DNA from: Hyphomicrobiales bacterium
GTDB lineage: Bacteria > Pseudomonadota > Alphaproteobacteria > Rhizobiales > Rhizobiaceae
Assembly (NCBI GenBank): GCA_024244645.1
Contig: JAAEOH010000118.1
Location: 1 to 64,000 of the forward strand
Direction: 5' to 3'
DNA: 64,000 nucleotides
Shown here one piece after another: positions 56,119-64,000 of this stretch; positions within the stretch are counted from its first letter, which is position 1, and each line of letters starts with the position of its first letter. Below the pieces are notes generated by a model. That model was not told where the DNA came from. It made no database searches and saw only the letters and a program-made list of their open reading frames with translations. A program made the translations under genes and the position numbers.

Positions 56119-56744
56119 TGGCCGCACCCCGGACCCGCAAGCGGGCTGTCGATCGCAAGGCCGAAATTGTTGAAACGGCAATCCGCCTGTCAGCCGAAAT
56201 TGGTCCGGACCGATTGACAACGGATCTGTTGGCAAGAGAGATCGGCATTTCGCAGCCGGCAATTTTTCGCCATTTCCCAACCAAGGGCGACATCTGGCTG
56301 GCGGTCGCACAACGCATTGGGGAGATGTTGAGACAAAATGCTTTGCTAAGCGACAAAGATGTCGTGCAGCCGATCGACAAATTGCGAAACCTGGTCGTCG
56401 ACCATCTGGCATTTATTGAGCAAACGCCTGCTATTCCCGCTATCCTGTTTTCCCGTGAACTTCATGCTGAAAATGAGCATCTGCGCGCCTTCTTTTCACA
56501 GCTCATCGAGAGCCGCCAACGTTCCCTGGCGCGCCTCATTCATGCCGAAATAGCGGTCGGTCGATTTAACAAGAGCCTCAATGCCGATGATGCCGCCTAC
56601 TTGCTTCTGGCCCTAATTCAAGGGCTCGCTATGCGCTGGTCACTCAATAATCGCCAGTTTGATCTTGTTGCCGAAGGACAACGATTGCTGGCGTTGCAGT
56701 TCAGCGGATTTGAAAAACCAGCCGCGCCTGCAAAGAACGGCTAG
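56118..56744 (+). CDS. TetR-family regulator
   Basis: A 208-residue TetR/AcrR regulator. The N-terminal HTH (about 15-60) reads ETAIRLSAEIGPDRLTTDLLAREIGISQPAIFRHFPTKGDIWLAV. The C-terminal helical ligand domain includes FSRELHAENEHLRAFFSQLIESRQRSLARLIHAEIAVGRF. It is the last gene of the cytochrome operon and is likely autoregulatory through the 55181-55208 dyad. ATG 56118 overlaps the previous stop, which fits coupling and is preferred over the tracked 56061. Confidence 0.9.
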   Translation: MAAPRTRKRAVDRKAEIVETAIRLSAEIGPDRLTTDLLAREIGISQPAIFRHFPTKGDIWLAVAQRIGEMLRQNALLSDKDVVQPIDKLRNLVVDHLAFIEQTPAIPAILFSRELHAENEHLRAFFSQLIESRQRSLARLIHAEIAVGRFNKSLNADDAAYLLLALIQGLAMRWSLNNRQFDLVAEGQRLLALQFSGFEKPAAPAKNG

Positions 56745-56893
56745 ATCGGTGGAATGACCGAATTTGGCACTTATCGCCCGGTTGCCTGATGTCGCACGCA
56801 GGATAGCCGCGCGGGATTCCTGAGGCAGAAAGTCCGCAGAGCTGCCCAGGTGATTTAGGCTGAAATACTGCGTGCTAGGTCTGCTCCGAGCCC

Positions 56894-57172
56894 TTAGTTG
56901 ACGACTGATTTTTCTCTCGGGAGCCTCGGTGACAGTGCGAGAGTACGAAGGTGAAGCAACCAAACTGTAATTGCAATCTGACAAAGCGGCAGAAACTGAA
57001 AGACCGGTCCACGTATGTTCAAGGTAACTGGATCTGATTGTCCTCCACAGTCCGATGTTATGGTTTGCGGCACCAATGCAAACCAAACATGCTTTGCCAA
57101 GTCAAAGCAGGCATAAGCAACAAACAGAAACACGGGTGCAGATACAACCCATTTCCAACTGCCGCTTCCCAC
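56894..57172 (-). CDS. Possible small membrane protein, perhaps truncated
   Basis: A 92-residue ORF with two hydrophobic segments (VVSAPVFLFVAYACFDLA and FLPLCQIAITVWLLHL). It has a protein-like composition, but no recognised family and no clear ribosome site. Its 5' end abuts the IS1380 fragment at about 57175, so an upstream portion may be lost. It could be a remnant. Confidence 0.4.
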   Translation of the reverse strand: MGSGSWKWVVSAPVFLFVAYACFDLAKHVWFALVPQTITSDCGGQSDPVTLNIRGPVFQFLPLCQIAITVWLLHLRTLALSPRLPREKSVVN

Positions 57173-57174
57173 TC

Positions 57175-57645
57175 CGAAGTCAAATATATCAGCCCCGCCG
57201 TATCGTCGCCAAAATTGAGTGGCACCCCGGTGAGTTGTTCCCCCGCGTGGGCTTCGTCGTGACCAACCTGCCGATGGAGCCGGAGTGGATCATCCGTTTT
57301 TACAATCAGCGTGGCACCGCTGAGCAGCACATCAAGGAAGGCAAGCAGGCGATCAACTGGACCCGGCTGTCCTGCAAGGGCATGGCGCAGAACGAAGTCC
57401 GCCTTCAACTGCATGCACTGGCCTACAATCTCGGTGTCTTCCTGCAGGGCACCGATCTGCCCGAGGAGATGGCCAGCTGGTCGCTGACCAGCCTGCAAGC
57501 CAGGCTGATCAAAATCGGTGCAAGGATCGTCCGCCATGCCCGCGCCATCACGTTCCAACTGGCTGAGGTTGCCGTCAGCGGCGCTCTGTTCAGTCGCATC
57601 CTCGCGGCCATCCAACGGCTGCGCGCGCCACCGGTTCCAGCATGA
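57175..57645 (+). pseudogene. IS1380-family transposase, 3' fragment
   Basis: The ORF from about 57190 reads PRRIVAKIEWHPGELFPRVGFVVTNLP, then FYNQRGTAEQHIKEGKQAINWTRLSC, then LQLHALAYNLGVFLQGTDLP, and ends at TGA 57643-57645. This is the C-terminal half of IS1380-type DDE transposases. The N-terminal half with the first catalytic acids is absent, so it is inactive. Confidence 0.85.
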
Positions 57646-57870
57646 CGGTGTCAGCGGCAAAATCCGGCGGAAAGCGGCTCTGCTGGTCTGTCCAAAGGGG
57701 TGTCGCTCAGACCAAAATCCGGATCAATCCCGCCGCCCAGACCAGAAATCACGCTCAGTTCGCGCGTCAGATGCCGAACCACGCCACAGCGTGCCCAAGA
57801 GGCTTGATCGGCGCGAGGTGCTGAGACAAAATGGAAGGGAGGGCGTTCTACTTGGGGAATGTCGGTTTAG
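57646..57870. mobile_element. Probable non-coding right part of the IS1380 remnant
   Basis: The stretch between the transposase stop and the next gene, ending near the sequence GGGGAATGTCGG. It is likely the IS1380 tail and its right end. The matching left end is lost, so the boundary is not certain and no target duplication can be read. Confidence 0.4.
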
Positions 57871-57914
57871 AGATCGATCAACGCTATTCAGCAAACCTTG
57901 GAGGAGCAATCACG

Positions 57915-58289
57915 ATGGACGGGCGGGAATTCATACTGCGCAACTGCCTTGGCTGGGGCATTGCCCTTTGGTTTGTCGGCTACCTGCTTGGCTTCTTGTT
58001 TTTTGCTTTTGTACCATCCGATGCAATCGGCTGGTATATCATGCCTATCGGAACCGCCGTAACCCTATTTGTTCTGTGGAAATGGGTGCGCGTTGACGCG
58101 GTTGGTTATGCTTTGCTGCTCGGTGCGGCATGGTCTGCCGTCGCAATCGTCTTTGACTATGTGTTTATCTTGAAACTCCTGAACCCGCCCGACGGATATT
58201 ACAAACTTGATGTCTATATCTACTATTTCTTGGCGCTTGCGTTGCCACCTGCTGTGGCCTGGCTTCGGCGTGGGAGACACCGCAACTAA
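57915..58289 (+). CDS. Small multi-pass membrane protein
   Basis: A 124-residue protein with four hydrophobic stretches (LGWGIALWFVGYLLGFLFFAF, WYIMPIGTAVTLFVLW, ALLLGAAWSAVAIVFDYVF, YYFLALALPPAVAW). No family recognised. The tracked ORF starts at 57831 in the IS tail. ATG 57915 has GGAGGAG a few bases before it, so it is the real start. A terminator follows directly. Confidence 0.7.
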   Translation: MDGREFILRNCLGWGIALWFVGYLLGFLFFAFVPSDAIGWYIMPIGTAVTLFVLWKWVRVDAVGYALLLGAAWSAVAIVFDYVFILKLLNPPDGYYKLDVYIYYFLALALPPAVAWLRRGRHRN

Positions 58290-58293
58290 ACCA

Positions 58294-58319
58294 CTACCGG
58301 CTGGCGCCGGTAGGTTTTT
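58294..58319 (+). terminator. Rho-independent terminator after the 124-aa membrane protein gene
   Basis: 8-bp stem CTACCGGC/GCCGGTAG with a 4-base loop, followed by GTTTTT. It ends the transcript of the small membrane protein gene. Confidence 0.85.
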
Positions 58320-58701
58320 CGATGTGGTTTTCCAGATACTGAAGTATGACATCGTCCGTGATGGCGCCGCTGGTGGTCGAAAAATGGCATTGTCAGAGGA
58401 AATCTCAAATACTTGAACTGTCCACCGATCTGCTTGGAGCGATCCTGAAAAATTGTGGAATATCAATAGCGCCGAAATGCCCATTTTGCGTACCAGCAAA
58501 GTAATTAAGTTTCCTCTGACAATGCCTTCCGAAGCGTTGGAGATCTGATATCCAAACGAACAAACTGCCGGCGTACGACGCCAGTGACAACCCAACGGGC
58601 TGCTGCCCGTGTTTCAATCCTGATGGATGGACTATCTTTTCTTCAGCTATGTCGGTGCCGTGCTCACCCGACCAAATTCGATCGAATGCTGTTTTATATT
58701 G
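58320..58701. other. Intergenic with the MITE-like element
   Basis: 382 bases without a gene between the terminator and the BON gene stop. The main content is the inverted-repeat element at 58386-58526. Nothing else is recognised. Confidence 0.5.
58386..58526. mobile_element. Possible 141-bp MITE-like element with 17-bp inverted ends
   Basis: GGCATTGTCAGAGGAAA at 58386-58402 is repeated in perfect inverted form at 58510-58526. The similarity of the ends continues imperfectly inward for about 15 more bases. No ORF inside. The size and inverted ends fit a miniature insertion element. No target duplication is evident. Confidence 0.5.
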
Positions 58702-59355
58702 TCACTGAGCAATGCGGATATTGTCGATAACGTATCGTACACCTTGCGCAGACCACACCGCATCCTCAACGAGGTCACGCTGATGAATATCCCGCACCTC
58801 GCCATCGAGCGTGACTTTGTTGCCGGAAACTGAAACCCGTATCTTTTTGGATTGGTTCTCCGAGCTTCGATAAAGGGCGTCCTGAATTTCTTTCTTGACA
58901 TTAGCCCATGTGGGTCGAGTCTTTAGGGTGATTTGGTTTGACAAACCCTTTACTCCGACAATGTGCTGCACCTGCTCCGCCACACGCGACCGTTGACTTC
59001 GCCATTCAACCTCACCGGTCAGCGTGATATGCCCATTATTTACCTCTGCCTGCACGCCGCTGTCGGGAATCGAGACGTTCCATTCAAGTAAACGCGCGAT
59101 ATGTTCGGCAATTTCGCTGTCGTCACGTCGATGTTCCGTCAGCATGTGAACCTCGATCTCATCTGCAATAGCTGTTACGCCACGGACCCTTTTTGCGGCG
59201 GCCACAGCGGCGGTTTTTTTGGGAAAGAGCACCACATGGCCGCTCAGCGTAACTGAACCGTCAGTCGCGGTAACACCGATATGAGCTTCATCAACTTTTG
59301 TATCCCAGCGCAGTTCATCCAACACTCGCTGCTTAAGGGTGGAATCAGCAATCAT
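58702..59355 (-). CDS. BON-domain protein (three BON domains)
   Basis: A 217-residue protein made of three BON domains (about 5-70, 78-145 and 150-217). Each has the pattern of an alpha/beta unit with GxVTLxGxV (SVTLSGHV, HITLTGEVEW, KVTLDGEV). BON domains bind lipid or envelope surfaces and occur in osmotic-shock proteins (OsmY-like). No signal peptide is visible, so its location is unclear. ATG 59355 has AAGGAGG seven bases upstream, versus the tracked 59373. Confidence 0.9.
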   Translation of the reverse strand: MIADSTLKQRVLDELRWDTKVDEAHIGVTATDGSVTLSGHVVLFPKKTAAVAAAKRVRGVTAIADEIEVHMLTEHRRDDSEIAEHIARLLEWNVSIPDSGVQAEVNNGHITLTGEVEWRSQRSRVAEQVQHIVGVKGLSNQITLKTRPTWANVKKEIQDALYRSSENQSKKIRVSVSGNKVTLDGEVRDIHQRDLVEDAVWSAQGVRYVIDNIRIAQ

Positions 59356-59449
59356 ACTTCCCTCCTTTTTCAAGAGATATGAATGAATCAGAATGCCTCA
59401 ATACTAATGCAGTAGATTGACGTGTATCAAAAGTCGTCTGGACAACCTA

Positions 59450-60296
59450 GGCCGTGTTGACAAACTGGATTCCCAAATCAACTGAAATCTGATTCAAGAT
59501 AGCTTTGCGGAGGCTATCGTGGCTCGATTTTTGATGGAAGACGCCGAATGGGAGTTCTTTGAACCGTTATTGATGGCTGTACGAGGACGTGGTGGGCGTC
59601 CTGCGTCTGATCATCGCCGTGTACTCGATGCGGTTTTCTGGATTGCCCGCACGGGTTTGTCTTGGCGTGATTTGCCAGAAGAGTTCGGTAAGTGGTCGAG
59701 TGTCTACCGGCAATTCAGGCGATGGACCCTGGCCGGCCTATGGGACATGCTCCTTGAGGCACTTAATGAAGGCGACTCGATGCCAGATCAGGTCCAAATG
59801 ATCGATAGCACTATCATCCGCACCCACCACTTGGCAGTCGGAGCAAAAGGGGGGCTCAGAAACAAGGTTTTGGCCGCTCAAAAGGTGGCTTCACGACCAA
59901 GATCCACCTCATAGCCAATGCTCACTGACTGCCAGTCAGGGCGGAAACAACAGGCGAAGAAGTATCAGATTTCAAGGGCTTTGACGCGCTGGTGGACGCA
60001 GACCTTCCCAAAGCCAATGTCTTTCTTGCCGATCGCGGCTAAGACAGTGATCATATCCGTAACGGCATCACACAACGTGGGGGCACTCCAGTCATACCTG
60101 GCAGGGTCAACCGGAAAACACCCATCACGGTCGATGGCGTCACCTATGCGCTCAGAAACCGTGTCGAGCGCTGCTTCAACAAGCTGAAATGCTTCCGCCG
60201 TCTTGCAACCCGGTACGACAAAACCGCCACCAGTTATCTGGGCTTCATTCAGATCGCCGCAGCGCGCTTGTGGGTGAGGAGTTTGTCAACATGACC
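59450..60296 (+). mobile_element. IS5-family (IS427-type) element, complete ends, dead transposase
   Basis: Inverted ends GGCCGTGTTGACAAACT and (right, reversed) GGTCATGTTGACAAACT flank an 847-bp element. A TA target duplication lies at 59448-59449 and 60297-60298 (context CTAGG on both sides). The size and ends fit the IS427 subgroup. The transposase is broken, so the element is immobile on its own. Confidence 0.8.
59519..60294 (+). pseudogene. IS5-family transposase with one frameshift and two stops
   Basis: The first part (MARFLMEDAEWEFFEPLL to IIRTHHLAVGAKGGLRNKV) is open from ATG 59519. Near 59870 a one-base loss in the conserved NKVLGRSKGGF region shifts the frame. In the correct frame the sequence goes on as GFTTKIHLIANAH, then meets a TGA (where HGLP is expected), continues with VSDFKGFDALVDADLPKAN and DRG, meets a TAA (where DRGYDSD is expected), and ends VERCFNKLKCFRRLATRYDKTATSYLGF. 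Some IS427 elements use programmed frameshifting, but the two extra stops make it a pseudogene. Confidence 0.9.
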
Positions 60297-60527
60297 TAGG
60301 AACGCAAGCTGCAACGGACCTATTTACGCTTGCCCGCCATTTTTCACCAATTGTCACAAGCGTCCAGCACCAGCCACCCGCAGAGGGTCAGCGCCGTACC
60401 GGACCATCGGCGAAGGCCAGGCGACCGTTTTGATGCGTGTCAACCGGTCAATAGTCGCTCTGTGGTTTGGTGATGAGAGCGGTGACTGGATATAATCGCG
60501 AATGCTCCGGTCCCGCAGGAGGCCATA

Positions 60528-60944
60528 ATGTCGCACAAGCGGATTACCAAAGGTCGGGGCAACATTCATTCGATCGCCGGAGTAAGCAGCTCCGGGAATG
60601 CAAACGCGCTGCTTGCGGTAGACAAGCAGAAAACCGAAGATATTCAGTCTTCATCCCAGAATGTGAGCTATGACGGCCGCTCTGACCTGATCAAAGGACT
60701 GAGTTGCGCAACCGCCATTCTCAAGGCCGGATCAAACAAAAGCAGGCTGATCATCCTGTGTCGACTGGCGAGAGGCGCGAGTCAAATCGAGGAATTCGAA
60801 GAGCTTCTGTCCACAAACCGGGCTATCGTATCCATGCATCTTTCCCGGCTGCGTATGGATGGACTCGTTGACGCCAGACGGATCGGACGAGCGACGTATT
60901 TTTTACTGAAGGACGAAAGAACAAACGGTTTTTCCGGCGAATAA
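60528..60944 (+). CDS. ArsR-like winged-helix regulator with long N-terminal tail
   Basis: A 138-residue protein. The C-terminal 75 residues (about 58-130) form an ArsR-type winged HTH: AILKAGSNKSRLIILCRLARG, then the recognition region STNRAIVSMHLSRLRMDGLVDARRIGRATYFLL. There are no obvious metal-binding Cys pairs in the helix, so a metal role is not supported. The first 57 residues are polar and likely disordered. The start could be later, as ATG 60528 has only a weak ribosome site. No target gene is apparent. Confidence 0.75.
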   Translation: MSHKRITKGRGNIHSIAGVSSSGNANALLAVDKQKTEDIQSSSQNVSYDGRSDLIKGLSCATAILKAGSNKSRLIILCRLARGASQIEEFEELLSTNRAIVSMHLSRLRMDGLVDARRIGRATYFLLKDERTNGFSGE

Positions 60945-61148
60945 GCGATCGGGCCTGCTCGAGTGGCAAAGGACGAGGTGTAAATCGCTGATGCGGCTGA
61001 GGTCGCACTGGAGTTTGACGAAATCCCCCTTGCATCGTGCACAAGCAATTGTCACTGATGCTTTCCGTTCCGATGACCGCGCGACCATCTTGTATTATCG
61101 CCGGTTCGGCCGCGCAGACGGGGTTGTGGTGCGCTATGTGCCGATAAG

Positions 61149-62324
61149 TTACATATCCCGTACCACCGGCCCTCCATTTCGGCCACTCGGAGGACCTGGG
61201 TGCGAATCCCAATTAAGATATAGCCGATTATCTGCATCAAGACTGATATGAGCCCCGACCTTTTGACATTCCCTGTCAAGTCGCTCACGCAGCCACTCAG
61301 CTTCGGTCCTGCTGACCGGACCAAGCCGGAAATTGCAGATGCGGAGCGGAACCATTTCAAGCCGTTGCAGTGCTCCGTCCGTAAGCGCAATCGTCGGAAA
61401 ATACATCAGCACAAGATCTCCACGGTAAGCCTCATAGCCGCTGATTCCCTCATAATCATCGATAAAATCACCACAACCGTATAGGATCGGCTTGCCACGG
61501 TGCACTTCCACCGCCTTGGGGTGATGGGACGAGTGGCCCCAAACGAAATCGACCCCTGCCCGGTCAATCAGGCCGCGGGCAAAAGCGGACTGTTCCGGTG
61601 CTACATCGTAACCCCAATTGGGACCCCAGTGCAGCGATACAACGACTATATCACCGGGCTTCTTCACGGCTGCCACCCGTGCCGCTAAATCATCGACCGC
61701 ACCGGGCGTGAGTTCAGCAGCAACGTTGACGCCAGGCCGGTCATCGGTCGCCGCCCATGCACACGGCACGCCACCTGTCGGCACCCCGAAGGCAAATACG
61801 AACACACGCCCGCCAGGCACTGCAAAGATTGCCGGATTTCCAGCCTCGCTACGCGTAAGTCCGGCACCGATTGGGACGACGGCAATTCGCCGTAATGTCG
61901 CCAAGGTATCGGTAAGGCCGTCGAGGCCCCAATCCAGTACGTGATTGTTGGCAAGTACGCAGCCGTCGACTTTCGCCGCCGCGATCACACCGGCATTGTC
62001 CGGGTTCATCCGGTAATTGATGCCCTTTCGCGCGCAATCGACGCTTGTTGTCACCGCCGTCTCCAGATTGATCAGTCGCAAATCGGGCGCAACGCGATCG
62101 AGCTCCTGCAGGCAATCTCCCCAGACATAGGCGAAATCCACCGGTCTGACGATCGGTCCGTTTGCACGCTCGGCCAATGCGACATACTCCAAAGCCGATT
62201 TCACATAACGTTCATGCAGCGCCGGATTGGAAGGGTGCGGCAGAATCTGATCGATGCCGCGTCCGGTCATCAAATCGCCGGCAAGAAACAGGGTGATTTT
62301 GTTTTCTTCGCGTCGGGCTGACAT
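61149..62324 (-). CDS. CapA-family (poly-gamma-glutamate synthesis-like) protein
   Basis: A 391-residue protein of the CapA/PgsA metallophosphoesterase-like fold. Motifs are LFLAGDLMTGRGIDQILPH (metal site, about 12-30), LRLINLETAVTTS, VDGCVLANNHVLDWGLDGLTDTL, VVVSLHWGPNWGY and GVDFVWGHSSHHPKAVEVHRGKPILYGCGDFID. In Bacillus the family helps build or export poly-gamma-glutamate capsule, but many members have other roles. No capB/capC neighbours are seen, so a capsule role is unproven. ATG 62324 is chosen with GAGG before it, rather than the tracked 62351. Confidence 0.88.
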   Translation of the reverse strand: MSARREENKITLFLAGDLMTGRGIDQILPHPSNPALHERYVKSALEYVALAERANGPIVRPVDFAYVWGDCLQELDRVAPDLRLINLETAVTTSVDCARKGINYRMNPDNAGVIAAAKVDGCVLANNHVLDWGLDGLTDTLATLRRIAVVPIGAGLTRSEAGNPAIFAVPGGRVFVFAFGVPTGGVPCAWAATDDRPGVNVAAELTPGAVDDLAARVAAVKKPGDIVVVSLHWGPNWGYDVAPEQSAFARGLIDRAGVDFVWGHSSHHPKAVEVHRGKPILYGCGDFIDDYEGISGYEAYRGDLVLMYFPTIALTDGALQRLEMVPLRICNFRLGPVSRTEAEWLRERLDRECQKVGAHISLDADNRLYLNWDSHPGPPSGRNGGPVVRDM

Positions 62325-62360
62325 TATAACCTCGACCTTACTGAGTTCCAAAGCCCCGAG

Positions 62361-63086
62361 CTAGGCGCCCACCATCGACTTGATCCGAAACGCGTTGCGT
62401 ACGGCGTGACCCTCAGGGTCATTGTTGAAGTAGCAATAGACATCCCGACCGTCCTTCCTCCAGGCTTCAAAGCGCCTGGCCCAGCCTTGAAGGGTCCGCT
62501 CGTCATAGCTGCCGTGATAGGCACTGTCCGGTCCATGCAGCCAGACGTAAACAAAATCCGCCGTATGGGTCAGCGTCGAGTGCCGGCCAGCCAGATCATA
62601 GATGCAAAAAGCGGCGTTGTGGCGCCGGAGCTTCTCGGCGACCTCGGACGAGAACCAAGTTTCGTCCCTGAATTCGAACGCATAGCGCACGTTTCCGGGC
62701 AGCATCTTTAAAAACGCCTCCAGGCGCCCAGGGTCGGCGTGCCATCTGGGCGGCAGCTGAAATAGCACTGGACCAAGCTTTTCTTCAAGCGCTCCCATCG
62801 TTTCAAGGAAACGCGAAATGCCTTCGTGGGGACCGGTAAGCTTTTTCATGTGAGTAATATACCGGCTTGCCTTGCAGGCGAAGACGAATCCGACCGGTGT
62901 TGCGTCGCGCCACTCACAAACCGTACCGATTGCCGGAAGACGGTAGAAAGTGGCGTTGATCTCTACAGTCGAGAATTGCTGTGCGTAATATGTTAGGAAT
63001 CCCCGTGGCTTCGTTCCCTCCGGATAGAAAGGACCGATCCAGTGGTCATAATGCCAACCCGACGTACCTATATAGATTCTCGCCAT
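62361..63086 (-). CDS. DUF72 family protein
   Basis: A 241-residue TIM-barrel protein of the DUF72 family. It starts MARIYIGTSGWHYDHWIGPFYPEG and has the family core FSTVEINATFYRLP, FVFACKASRYITH, LGPVLFQLPPRW, YAFEFRDETWF, and ends with VYCYFNNDPEGHAVRNA. Enzymatic function is unknown. ATG 63086 is preferred to the tracked 63131, which adds a non-family leader. It is in a run of stress-type hypothetical genes with CapA and DUF3775. Confidence 0.92.
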   Translation of the reverse strand: MARIYIGTSGWHYDHWIGPFYPEGTKPRGFLTYYAQQFSTVEINATFYRLPAIGTVCEWRDATPVGFVFACKASRYITHMKKLTGPHEGISRFLETMGALEEKLGPVLFQLPPRWHADPGRLEAFLKMLPGNVRYAFEFRDETWFSSEVAEKLRRHNAAFCIYDLAGRHSTLTHTADFVYVWLHGPDSAYHGSYDERTLQGWARRFEAWRKDGRDVYCYFNNDPEGHAVRNAFRIKSMVGA

Positions 63087-63271
63087 TGTATTTCGCCAAA
63101 GAAAGCAGTCACCAAATATAGCCACAATCATCGTCCAGCGTATGCCGGTTATGCGGTTTCCATGTGCTGCGCGAAACGCAGACAGTGCGCCTCCCGTAGT
63201 GTAATGCGGAGCCGAACAGGCATTCTCGAGGACGAATAGGGGACCGGGAATAACAAGAAGGACCGGTCAAA

Positions 63272-63688
63272 ATGCTTACTGCACTTACCGTCGATCCGGA
63301 CTATCTTGGCATGCTTATGCTGAAAGTCAGGGCTGTTATGGCAAAGGAAGCCACTGTCACACCCGAACCGGGTGGCAATCCCAGCGACGATGAAGGACCG
63401 GCCGTGCTGCAGGAGCAGACCGACGATTTATCCCGTGAGGAAATCCTGGAAGAAATCGAAGGGCTCGATCCGGACAAGCAGGCAGAATTGGTTGCCCTGA
63501 TGTGGCTTGGACGCGGCGATATGGAGACCGAAGAATGGGCCGAATTGTTGAAGCTGGCTGCCGAGCGGCGTGAAACGCCGACGGCCACCTATCTGCTCGA
63601 CCATCCCCTCATCGCCGAGCATTGGGCTGAGGGGCTGGGCAAACTCGGTTACGGCAGCATCCTCCGCGGCGCCAGTAGACTCCGATAA
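63272..63688 (+). CDS. DUF3775 family protein
   Basis: A 138-residue soluble, acidic protein. Core motifs are EILEEIEGLDPDKQAELVALMWLGRGDMETEEWAELLKLAAERR and TATYLLDHPLIAEHWAEGLGKLGYG, which define DUF3775, found in rhizobia and relatives. Function unknown. A tail or linker (VTPEPGGNPSDDEGPAV) lies between an N-terminal segment and the core. ATG 63272 is used, with a weak GGACCGG before it. The following truncated ORF lies 11 bases downstream in the same direction. Confidence 0.85.
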   Translation: MLTALTVDPDYLGMLMLKVRAVMAKEATVTPEPGGNPSDDEGPAVLQEQTDDLSREEILEEIEGLDPDKQAELVALMWLGRGDMETEEWAELLKLAAERRETPTATYLLDHPLIAEHWAEGLGKLGYGSILRGASRLR

Positions 63689-63699
63689 AGGACAGCACA

Positions 63700-64000
63700 A
63701 TGGAGGAATATCCTGTCGATGTCGTACCCGATCAGATCGTCCGCTGGCTGAGGGTCCACGAACAAATCAATCCCGGGACATTCACAATCCGCAGCAGCCG
63801 CAAGTTCATTGACGCCGCAATCGACAGCTTCGAAAAAGACGGCATCAGTGCCGACACCGATGTCGGTTCGGTAATGGCCGTTGGCATCGTTGAAATCAGA
63901 CCCGCGCAGGAACCAAGAGACTGGGTCCTGCGGATTCGCGCCGAGGACGCCTTGGGCGATCACGTGCCGGAGGACCATTCCGTTACACCGGATCCCGAAG
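63700..64000 (+). CDS. Hypothetical protein, cut by the window end
   Basis: Frame from ATG 63700 (AAAGGACAGCACA before it) stays open to the end of the window (100 codons): MEEYPVDVVPDQIVRWLRVHEQINPGTF, with a mixed alpha/beta pattern and an acidic C-terminal part. I recognise no family. It begins 11 bases after the DUF3775 stop, so it is likely co-transcribed. Not in the ORF track because its stop is outside. Confidence 0.6.
   Translation, partial: MEEYPVDVVPDQIVRWLRVHEQINPGTFTIRSSRKFIDAAIDSFEKDGISADTDVGSVMAVGIVEIRPAQEPRDWVLRIRAEDALGDHVPEDHSVTPDPE

Noticed and set aside
59914-60187. Programmed frameshift as explanation of the IS5 transposase
   Set aside because: A frameshift alone is possible in IS427 elements, but TGA and TAA stops in the conserved frame are not explained by it.

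Overview
The window looks like the chromosome of an alphaproteobacterium of the Hyphomicrobiales (Rhizobiales), at moderately high G+C. Five things support this: a tRNA-His with the alphaproteobacterial G1:U72/A73 acceptor end and no G-1; a PdhS/CbrA-type cell-cycle histidine kinase behind a CtrA-type box; an Irr (ICE)-like box before a ferric-iron permease; polyhydroxybutyrate genes (phasin, acetoacetyl-CoA synthetase) that share a TGC-N3-GCA promoter motif; and an Entner-Doudoroff zwf-pgl-edd operon. I cannot name a genus from sequence alone.

Layout. 0-9 kb: 3' end of an IS481-like element abutting tRNA-His, phasin, PdhS-like kinase, Fe(III) ABC permease and acetoacetyl-CoA synthetase. 9-14.1 kb: AsmA-like protein, sulfotransferase-like protein, a broken PaaI-type thioesterase, an HExxH protein, a lipoprotein and a cysteine-rich protein. 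14.1-17.4 kb: ScfR/RamB-type regulator divergent from isocitrate lyase. 17.4-22.9 kb: HI0933-type flavoprotein, glutamine-synthetase-family ligase, small envelope proteins and a second sulfotransferase-like gene. 23.2-28.3 kb: zwf-pgl-edd, then folD convergent. 28.4-39.5 kb: a surface-polysaccharide locus (Wzz/GumC-type co-polymerase, Tat-exported GH10 glycanase, flippase, GT26, GT4, GT2 and a DUF6492-type protein) with an NCS2 purine/uracil permease inside it. 39.5-40.9 kb: a LysR gene with an amber stop and a fragment of a BMP/nucleoside-type ABC permease. 40.9-51.6 kb: a sugar ABC transporter with aldo/keto reductase, FucU-type mutarotase, lactonase and a UxaA-family dehydratase, which together suggest oxidative L-fucose (or related 6-deoxy/aldose) catabolism under GntR control. 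51.6-55 kb: amidohydrolase, acyltransferase-3 and a decayed MFS gene. 55.2-56.7 kb: a cytochrome c'-like protein, a membrane protein and a TetR regulator behind a large dyad. 57-60.3 kb: mobile-element debris (IS1380 3' part, a possible 141-bp MITE, a complete but dead IS5/IS427-type element). 60.5-64 kb: ArsR-type regulator, CapA-like, DUF72, DUF3775 and a truncated last ORF.

The metabolic genes fit together. Acetyl-CoA and PHB turnover (phasin, acetoacetyl-CoA synthetase, glyoxylate shunt) sits near the hexose route through Entner-Doudoroff, and the sugar-uptake operon carries its own catabolic enzymes. At least six coding regions are broken or truncated, clustered at 12 kb, 39-41 kb, 54-55 kb and 57-60 kb. 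I found no CRISPR array, rRNA, phage or obvious defence system. The most interesting signals are regulatory: the CtrA box at pdhS, the ICE-like box at the iron permease, the paired PHB motifs, the dyad at the cytochrome/TetR operon and a hairpin that hides a Shine-Dalgarno sequence.
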